Below, piece by piece: positions 56,690 through 64,000 of a stretch of 64,000 nucleotides of DNA. The notes beneath the pieces were generated by a model. It was not told the origin of the DNA. It saw only the letters and a list, made by a program, of their open reading frames with translations, and searched no databases. The position numbers and the translations under genes were made by a program. The stretch's first letter is position 1. Every line of letters starts with the position of its first letter. The stretch spans positions 41,742,368 through 41,806,367 of the forward strand of contig CM055106.1 in NCBI GenBank assembly GCA_029204225.1. Direction: 5' to 3'. This stretch comes from Diphasiastrum complanatum. Lineage: Eukaryota; Streptophyta; Lycopodiopsida; Lycopodiales; Lycopodiaceae.

Positions 56690-57480
56690 AGAAGTGATAA
56701 TGGAGGAGAGTACATCTCCAATAAGTTTAAAGATCTTTGTGAGGAAGAGGGAATCAAGAAGGAGCTATCTTGTCCCTACACACCTCAACAAAATGGAGTG
56801 GCTTAGAGGAAAAATAGGACATTATGTGAATGTTCTAAATCCTTGAGATTAGATGCAAGCTTGTCAAAGCCATTTTAGGGTGAGTCACTTACTTGTGCCA
56901 ACTATTTGATCAATATAGTCTCATGTAGATCTATTGATGGTAAAACTCCTTATGAAGTTTTGTATGGAAGAAAGCCTAACCTTAAGCACTTGAAAGTCTT
57001 TGGATGCACTTGCTATCTGCATGAACCTTTGGAGACGAGGACAAAAGAGGATCCATCATCAACAAATGGGATCATGCTCAGGTATGGCAACTCAAGCAAG
57101 GGATACAAGGTATATCTTTCATCCTTGGATAAGTTTGTGGTATCTAGAGATGTAATCTTTGATGAACACAAGATGCACAAGCTTGATGATGGCTCAACCA
57201 TATCAACAATCAAGAGGATAGTGGCCGAGAATCAAGATGATCTTGATTTTGAGGAGGAGCCTAATGAGGAGCTTGAACCAAGTCAACCTATCACACCTAG
57301 AAGATCATCAAGGGTAAGGATGGAGCCAACAAGGCTCACATATCCAAGCAAGGGGCAACAAGCCGGGGTTAATCCATCTACTTCTTTTGCTCTCATGACA
57401 AGTTATGATGAACTTTTCAGAGTAGAAGATGCTTTGAGCTCAAAAGAATGGTACCAAGCTATGCTAGATATGTATAATGC
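56690..57480 (+). pseudogene. Plus-strand copia integrase to RT start (continuation of the host element)
   Basis: [20 protein letters not shown], then TPQQNGVA-stop-RKNRTL: the catalytic Glu codon has become TAG (56804-56806). A second stop replaces the Trp of SFWGES. From 56906 the frame is open: DGKTPYEVLYGRKPNLKHLK, GNSSKGYKVYLSSLDKFV, VSRDVIFDEHKM, a linker and ALSSKEWYQAM at the start of RT. It breaks off near 57480. Same lineage and orientation as the gag at 52.7 kb, with protease and the first half of integrase lost where the nested element sits. Confidence 0.85.
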
Positions 57481-57484
57481 TTTG

Positions 57485-58506
57485 ATGGAAGTGCGGCCCT
57501 ATGAGTACTCCCTCTCTGGGTTCAGCTTCGATGACTATTCAAGATGGCTCTTCAAGCATAGTAGTCAAGAAAGTGTAGGAAGTAATAGGATGAGTGTCTT
57601 CCCTTTGCTTGCCCTTCTCAATGTAGGTGAGAGCCTAGATGGCTCCGTCTCGTGCCTTGTCGACCTCCTTGGCCTTCTCGAAGATCCTCAAATTCTTCAT
57701 CAGCTTGAAGATCCTCCTCGACCTTTACAAGATCGTTGACAACATGAGAGTGAGATGAGCTCTCATTCACTTTGGCATAATGATCAGATTCATCAAAGAG
57801 TACATCTCTACTTACTTTAACTTTCTTAGAGATGGGATCATAAATCCTATATCCCTTGCTACAATCACTATAGCCATCAAAAAATGCCTTTAAATGAAGT
57901 AGTGTCTGCTTTCTTCCTTACTTCTAAAGGAATATGGACATAACAAATACATACAAAGACCTTTAAGTCTTTAAATCTGGATTTTTGCCATACAAAGCTT
58001 CAAATGGTGTGATTCCACCAATCTCACTATTATGGAAGCCTATCACATAAAAAATTTGCACATGTAATAGCTTCTCCCCAAAAAGAAATGGGTAGAGAGG
58101 CATCTAATCTCAAAGCTTTAGCACATTCACACAAAGATCTATTCTTTCTCTCGGCCACCCTATTTTGTTCAAGGGTGTAAGTACATATGCCATTAGCCTC
58201 ACAGAAATCTCTCATGATATTGGAGATGTACTCTCCTCCATTATCACATCTTAATACTTTGATGCTAGCATTAAGTTGCTTCTCAACAAGAGATTTAAAC
58301 TTTACAAAGGAATCATACACTAAGCTTTTCTTTGGCAATAGATAGATCCATGTGTATCTTGTACAATCATCTATGAAGGTTACATACATCAAAGCACCAC
58401 CATTAGATTTATGTGAAAATGAATGAACATCCGAGTGAATAAGATCAAGAGGAGAGGTAGACCTATTCATAGATCTCTTGAATGGTTGCTTATGTGTCTT
58501 GGACAA
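57485..58506 (-). pseudogene. Antisense copia integrase (third element of the pile)
   Basis: Downward from 58506: HKQPFKRSMNRSTSPLDLIH, LIHSDVHSFSHKSN with the first Asp, [33 protein letters not shown] with the second, RVAERKNRSLCECA with the Glu (preceded by a small deletion in the usual P-Q-Q-N-G). The C-terminal part at about 57770-57910 reads GYSDCSKGYRIYDP and VKVSRDVLFDES. A degraded linker extends to about 57490, where it meets the plus-strand fragment. Confidence 0.85.
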
Positions 58507-59899
58507 GCTTCACAAAATTTGCCACACTTGGATATGGATTTGGGCAGCCCGAGTGCTAGCTCCTTGGTAATCATAGACTCCATTGTTTGATAGTTAGGAT
58601 GGCCTAAATTTCTTATGCCATAACTCCACTTCAAAAAGCTCCTCCCTTGCCATGCTCACATTTCCAATGACAACATTAGCATCCAACTTGAACAATCTAC
58701 CTTGCTTAATGCCACTAGCAATAAGGCTTAACAAACTCCATGTTTGAAGTGTACATCTTGTCCATTATGCATTAGTTGTCTAACAGTACTCAACAAATTT
58801 TTTATGATGGATGGTACATAAAGAAAATGATCAAGATCTATTCTCTTAGAAGATCCAAGACATAATGGAATAGATCCTATGCCATCTATCTTACATTCTT
58901 GATCACTTGCAATGAATGTGAACTTCTTAGAATCATTATTAGAAAGTAAGGTAGAGAAATAGTCCTTGTTGTGTGACATGTGGGAGCTAGCCCCACTATC
59001 AATCCACCATATTTATTTGCTTGATGTTGGTGTTGTAGATGCCATCAAGGATGCAATCATCCTCCTCCTCCTCAAGCAGAAGATTGCCTTGCTTTTCCTT
59101 CTCTTGAGCATTCTTCTTCTTGAAGCACTCAGAAGCAAAATGTCATTTTTTTGCCACAAAAGAAACATATTAGCTTTGATTTGTTTTTCTTGGATTTGCC
59201 TTTGGATCTTGATCCACAATCCTTGTCCTCGGCCTCCTTGCCTTGGTTCTTCTTGGATGAGCGAGTCTTATTTTTGCCTTTGAATGAGAAGTTGGCCATC
59301 TCATCACCTCCTTGCAAGGACATGGATCCCATCCTTGCTTTGAGATGAAGTTTTCTACTCTCCTCGGACACAAGCACATTATTGAGCTTGTCAATTGTAG
59401 GTAGCTTATCTGATGACAAACCTTTGGACTAGATTGGAATAATCTTCACTTAGTCCATTTACCATGACTTGCACAAGTTCATTATCTTGGATTTCATCTC
59501 CAATTGAAGCCAATTCTTTGTTCAAATATTTGATCCTAAGCACATGCTCTTGTGCACTCTCTCCACTTCCTTTCATGCTTTGAAGTACTTGATTTATAAG
59601 CATGAGTATCCTTGAAGTGTTATTGGATTCATAAATGACTTTTAATGAATCCCAAGTCTCCTTGGCCGAGATACAAGATGACACTCTTACAAGAGGTCAT
59701 TGCTCACATCCATCTTGATGCAATGTAAGGCCAATCTAGCCTTTATCTTGTATCTAGCTTGTTCTTGTCCACCAAGAGGTTCATATGCCTCTTCTAGGAC
59801 AATGTCAAGATCATGGAGCACCAAAAGTGATTCTATGGAATAATTAGTGGATGTGAGCCTCTCATTGGCTTCTAGCAAAACTCCACCCATGGATGCCAT
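58507..59899 (-). pseudogene. Antisense copia gag and protease (same element)
   Basis: Minus-strand ATG at 59899: MASMGGVLLEANERL, LALHCIKMDVSNDLL, then CISAKETWDSLKVIYESNNT, ELVQVMVNGLSEDYSNL, a knuckle start CFFCGKK at about 59150, and an intact protease site WWIDSGASSHM at about 59000, followed by GIGSIPLCLGSSK and FLYVPSIIKNLLS. Several frameshifts. Same gag lineage as elements 1 and 2. Confidence 0.85.
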
Positions 59900-60456
59900 A
59901 ATGAATGATTTTGCACTTGAAATTCACAAAGATTTCACTCAATGGAATAATCTAAGGTAGACTTCTAGCACTCAAGATGCTTCTAGTCTCATCCCAATCA
60001 ATCTAGCCCAAAGCTTTGTTGATGGTACAATGAGTTCACTACCAATTTCTAGCAAATCACTCCCTAGATCTATGATTTTTGGCAATTTACTCTCTTGATT
60101 TCACCTTTTCCTACCAAGATCTGAAAAAACAATTTTTTGGGCCTAATCTGAGCTTCCAAACAATCACATCAATGATCCATTTTGAGATTTAATCATTGAC
60201 ATGGAAACTATGAAGCTAGATCTAGACAATGCACCAAAATTTTAAAGATTGGATGTGTGTGTGAATTATGGGACAAATTCAAAGCTGGGCGCTTGAAAGG
60301 TAGGTATAGTACAGCCTCACACGTGTGAACAGTACTCCTATAGCCCACAACTCAATTTGATGCTACCACTCACTTCTAGCTCGAACTCTCAAAATCAGAT
60401 CAGACACTTGCTAATTTGGGTATGCTAATTGATCATTTTCAAAGCCCCTTGTACTT
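59900..60456 (-). other. Untranslated leader of the antisense copia
   Basis: Sequence between the gag ATG and the primer-binding site of the minus-strand element. It contains a tcacacgtgtga palindrome at 60317-60328. Confidence 0.55.
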
Positions 60457-60814
60457 GGCTCTGATACCATGTTAAACTTACTGAATTTATTTAGGACCTT
60501 AATTGGATCTACAATTGATCCACAAGAGGTTTTGGGTGCCAATAAGAAAGTTCAATCACAATTCTAATGTCTAGATCTAGATCTAGCGATAAAAAATTGC
60601 ATCTAATTAGCAAGAACAACTTGATAAATGATCAACATAGTTCAAGAGTGGCCTCACACACGTGGAATATTGTCAGTGTTGGATAGTGAGCAAAGATTAC
60701 AATACCTTACCTATTGATAGCATACAACTCAAGAAATCACAACACAAATGGTAAAAATAACAAGATATTGCCTCAAAATCAAGATCTCTCATCAAATCTC
60801 ATATTCACAATGAT

Positions 60815-60830
60815 GATCTATATATAGATC
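60815..60830 (-). promoter_or_regulatory. Palindromic TATA element
   Basis: gatctatatatagatc reads the same on both strands. The related LTR at 50.77 kb keeps the TATA core but has lost one arm. Confidence 0.45.
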
Positions 60831-61225
60831 AAGTACATTTCGACTTGGTATGATGACTCAATAGGTCTGGCACATGTGGAGAATGTCACATCATCTAGAT
60901 CAAACAATAAATGCAAGATAAGCCCCCACCTCTTTGAATCTTAACTTGGTGCCATTGCCTCACCATGATTTTGCTTGATTTGAGGTGATTTTCCTAACTT
61001 ATAGAAACTTGCAAGATCAACTCCTACTGATATTTTGCAAATAGATACACACGTGGGAACAACCTCTCATACGTGGAAACCATGTCTCATTCACATGGGA
61101 ATGCATGATCAATCAATGAAATGGTATCACATGGCAATTTTCTAGTTGACTAGCTTCTAACTAGTTCATACTTGAGTCAATCAAGAAAAGTTCAATCTAA
61201 CTAAATCTAGATGCATTTACACCCA

Positions 61226-61250
61226 CACGTGGGAACAGGCTCCACACGTG
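61226..61250 (-). promoter_or_regulatory. Paired perfect G-box module (CACGTG-N13-CACGTG)
   Basis: Two perfect G-boxes at 61226-61231 and 61245-61250. The module is the last LTR sequence kept before the gypsy junction. Confidence 0.5.
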
Positions 61251-62400
61251 TAATGCCCTTTGGTCTTTGTAACGCTCCAGTGACTTTTCAGCGAATCATG
61301 ATGTTAATTTTTGCTGCCTTCCTAAGAACTTTTCTCGAAATATTTATTGATGATTTCTGTGTATATAGCGATATAAAGACTCACCTGTAGAAGCTGAAAT
61401 TAACATTGCAACGGTGTCCAGATACTTGTCTATCTCTTTATCCAGAGAAATGTTTTTTCGGTATGAAATAAGGAATATTACTTGGACACAAAATATCTAA
61501 CAGAGGAATAGAAGTCGACAAAGATAAAGTCGAGCTTATAAAGAATCTCCAGATACCAACCAATTTACGTGAACTAAGAGATTTCTTAGGACATGTTAGC
61601 TATTACCGAAGATTTATTCAAAATCATGCTTCTATTGCTGCCTCTCTTACACATCTACTGAAGAAACAAGTGGAATACTTGTGGACGAATGAACAACAGA
61701 AAGCATTCAAAGAACTTGAGCAAAGGTTGATCAATGCTCCTATTCTGAGACTATCCAACTAGGCTATTTTATTTCATAGTTATGTGGATGTTTCTGCATT
61801 TGCTATTGGCGTCTGTCTAAGCCAGAAGGACGACCAGAAGAAAGATCATCCCATTTACTATGCGAGTCGATAGCTCAGTGCATCAGAGAAGAATTATTCG
61901 GCTACAGAAAGGGAAGCTCTTGGAATGATTTTCACTGTTAAGAAATTTTGGCATTATTTGCTGGGATATGTATTTATTTTTCATGTTGATCACTATGCTC
62001 TTAAGTATCTTGTAAATAAACCAGATCTATCAGGATGAATTGCTCGATGGGTTCTACTTCTGCAAGAATTCACTTTTGAAGTAGAACTTCGCCAAGGAAT
62101 GTATCATACAAATGCTGATTATCTATCGCGACTTAGCACCGGAAAAATTAAAGAATCTATTAATGATGATTTTCCAGACGAACATCTATTTGAAATTTCA
62201 TCCACAAATTCGCTATATTCTGATATTATTATTTATCTCAAAAATCAGATATATTCGGATGGTTATGATTTAGAGCAAAAGATAGTTTTTCAATATAAGG
62301 TAGCACCTTATACAATTATTAACAATGTTTTGTTCAAGCTTGGTGCTGACCATCAACTACGAAGATGTCTCGAAACTGAAGACATTAAAAAGGTCGTTAA
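61251..62400 (+). pseudogene. Ty3/gypsy RT (C-terminal half) and RNase H
   Basis: RT: MPFGLCNAPVTFQRIM, EIFIDDFCVYS with the catalytic Asp pair at about 61343-61354, then LRDFLGH (approx.) VSYYRRFIQNH and LTHLLKK. RNase H: SYVDVSAFAIGVCLSQ, SASEKNYSATEREALG, VDHYALKYLVNKPDLSG and the NADYLSRLS end. In-frame stops replace sense codons, for example TAG for Gln before LSASEKN and TGA in SG-stop-IARW. The upstream RT is missing at the junction with the copia LTR. Confidence 0.88.
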
Positions 62401-63458
62401 AGCCTTGCACTCAGAAGATGCTAGAGGATAGTTTGCCCTAAAGAACACAGTTAATAAGATATTGACTGCCAAGTATTGGTGGCCAACAATGTTCAAGGAT
62501 GTATCAAACTTTATTCGTTCATGTGATCCATGCCAGAGATCTAGTAAGCCTACAAAAGCAATGAATTGGCCGTTGACACCAATCCTGCCTCTTGCACCAT
62601 TTGAAAAGTGGGGGATTGACTTTGTCGGTCCAATCAAACCCGTAACCCAACATACGAAATGTCGTTATATTCTAGTTGCAACTGATTATGCTACAAAGAA
62701 TGTTGAAGCAGAGCCGATGAAACAAAACGATGCGAAAACTGTCGTGACGTTCTTATTCAAAAGTATAATCACAAGATATGGTTGTCCACTTGAACTGGTA
62801 AGTGACCAAGGTACACATTTTCTAAATGACATGATACGGTTGCTGACAACATATTTTCTGATCAAACACAGAAAAACTACACCGTATAATCCAAAAGCAA
62901 ATGGGTTGACAGAAAGAGCTAATGGAATTCTATGTAAGATCCTGAACAAAATTACTATTGCACATGCAACGGATTGGGATTAGAAACTACCATCAGTTCT
63001 CTGGGCTTATCGCAACACAAAAAAAATCACGACGAAGCAGACACCATATTTTCTTACGTATGGTATGCATCCTATTTTGCCAATTGAATTTGAGGTAAAA
63101 ACTTTTCGTATTCAAGCTCAACGAACAGATGCAGAATGTATAAACGAAAGGTTGACTAATATTGAAGAACTAGCTGAAGCTTGTGTGACTTCACAAAAAT
63201 TAACGAAGAAAATTCAGGAACAAAGAAAGAAGAAGTATGACAGTCATATCAGGAAATGTGATCTGAAAGCTGATGACTTTGCGCTGATATATGACAGTCG
63301 ACATCAAAAGTTCCCTAGAAAACTCCATATGAGATGGCTTGGACCTTATTAAGTCATAAAGGTGTTTGACAATGGTTCAGTGCAACTTCAATCACTTGAA
63401 GGTGAACTGTTACCTACACGTATTAATGGGTCCAGACTGAAGAAATACTACCTTTGAC
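62401..63458 (+). pseudogene. Ty3/gypsy integrase
   Basis: The zinc domain (NKILTAKYWWPTM, CDPCQRSSKP) has lost one His next to a TAG. The catalytic core reads WGIDFVGPIKP (Asp), LVSDQGTHFLND (Asp) and NGLTERANGILCKI (Glu); all three acidic residues are present. VLWAYRNTKK, TPYFLTYGMHP and the basic C-terminal part up to RLKKYYL follow, interrupted by TAG after ATDWD and TAA after LGPY. No chromodomain is seen. Confidence 0.88.
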
Positions 63459-63900
63459 CAGGATTTCTTTTATTCTTATTATTTTCTAGTATTTTTCTAG
63501 AACTAATCACGAATTTTCTTATATCTTTTCTAGCATTTTTCACGACTTTTCTTTTATCTTTTCTAGAAATTTTTGTGAAATTTTCTACAACCTTCCAACA
63601 TTTTTCATAATGTCTCGTGAAATTTTCGAGAATTTTTCTTGACTTCTCTCTATCTTTCAATATAATTTTTTAAGTATTTTCGAGAATTTTTTCGCAACAC
63701 TAAATTTGTTAATCAAATTTTCGTAAATCGTTTTAGAGAATTTTTCTAGAATTTTTTCTAGCATTTTCTCCAATTTTTCGAGAATTTTTCTAGTATGTTG
63801 CTAAAATTTCTATATCATTTTTTTAGGATCCTGCGAGAAAGTTTCGCAAAACTTTTTAGAATCTTTCTAGCATATATTCGAGAATCTCTCGACCTACTTT
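63459..63900 (+). promoter_or_regulatory. TTCnnGAA-rich tract after gypsy integrase (heat-shock-element-like)
   Basis: Seven 8-bp palindromes: TTCTAGAA at 63495, 63561 and 63744; TTCGAGAA at 63625, 63679, 63777 and 63877. The tract is built of degenerate aatttttctaga-like repeats and occupies the position of a 3' untranslated region or LTR. Paired inverted GAA units are the core of plant heat-shock elements; function here is inferred only. Confidence 0.45.
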
Positions 63901-64000
63901 TTGTATTCCTCTATTAAAGATGATGGCCACGTGATCATCATTATTCACACGTGTGTACGCTCACATATCAAAACAGATATTGTTTTTCTTTTCTTTTCAC
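63901..64000. other. Window end; no feature beyond two G-boxes
   Basis: CACGTG occurs at 63928-63933 and within cacacgtgtg at 63946-63955. Confidence 0.4.

Larger units (their letters stand above)
60457..61250 (-). repeat. 5' LTR and primer site of the antisense copia, truncated
   Basis: The antisense primer site ggctctgatacca lies at 60457-60469 and the LTR from 60470. About 60 bp of its expected start are missing because gypsy RT begins at about 61251. A 16-bp palindrome around TATATA (60815-60830) is a likely TATA box. Confidence 0.75.

Noticed and set aside
1-64000. CRISPR arrays, tRNA and rRNA genes
   Set aside because: No regularly spaced identical repeats with unique spacers and no cloverleaf or rRNA signatures were seen; the tggtatcagagc sites are retroelement primer-binding sites, not tRNA genes.

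Overview
The window looks like nuclear DNA of a land plant with a large, repeat-choked genome. Evidence for this is AT-rich sequence, spliced exons with GT/AG junctions, leucine-rich-repeat receptor-like protein (RLP) remnants, and wall-to-wall Ty1/copia and Ty3/gypsy retrotransposons, many primed from a tggtatcagagc site (the usual initiator tRNA-Met site of plant copia elements). Old, decayed elements dominate, which would fit a gymnosperm or another slow-purging genome, but I cannot name the species. No tRNA, rRNA or CRISPR array was seen.

Layout: 0.8-2.8 kb holds a decayed transposase-like reading frame and, on the minus strand, a possible two-exon gene of unknown function. From 4.0 to 9.7 kb an unrecognised coding region is split by a non-autonomous copia element (element 1, 4087-7994). 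From 9.7 to 15.2 kb lie local duplications: two RLP pseudogenes (11.6 and 14.7 kb) preceded by copies of one 5' module, with a GC-rich repeat block between them. Element 3 (15962-18609) is an internally deleted copia with intact LTR ends and an exact 5-bp target duplication. Element 2 (21464-26123) is a near twin of element 1. From 26.1 to 29.3 kb come an antisense LTR, a copia RT/RNase H fragment and an antisense gag.

The best host-gene candidate is on the minus strand: two exons (36503-36336 and 33306-33181) that splice in frame across a 3.0-kb intron and encode a 3D domain (double-psi beta-barrel family) with all three namesake aspartates. From 39.4 to 43.0 kb is a long antisense copia gag-pol whose protease, integrase and RT motifs each carry a substitution. 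From 45.8 to 47.9 kb a gypsy gag-RT fragment meets a copia fragment head to head. From 50.6 to 61.25 kb is a nested pile: a plus-strand copia (gag at 52.7, integrase at 56.7 kb) invaded by a minus-strand copia (53.56-56.69 kb) that itself carries a 1.4-kb GC-richer insert of unknown origin, then another minus-strand copia (57.5-61.25 kb). A gypsy RT-RNase H-integrase fragment (61.25-63.46 kb) closes the window, followed by a tract rich in TTCnnGAA palindromes.

The most interesting cross-cutting signal is a pair of G-box-like palindromes (CAYGTG, 13 bases, CACGTG) about 60 bp inside the LTR start, found at the same spacing in at least eight LTR copies of several diverged subfamilies and on both strands.
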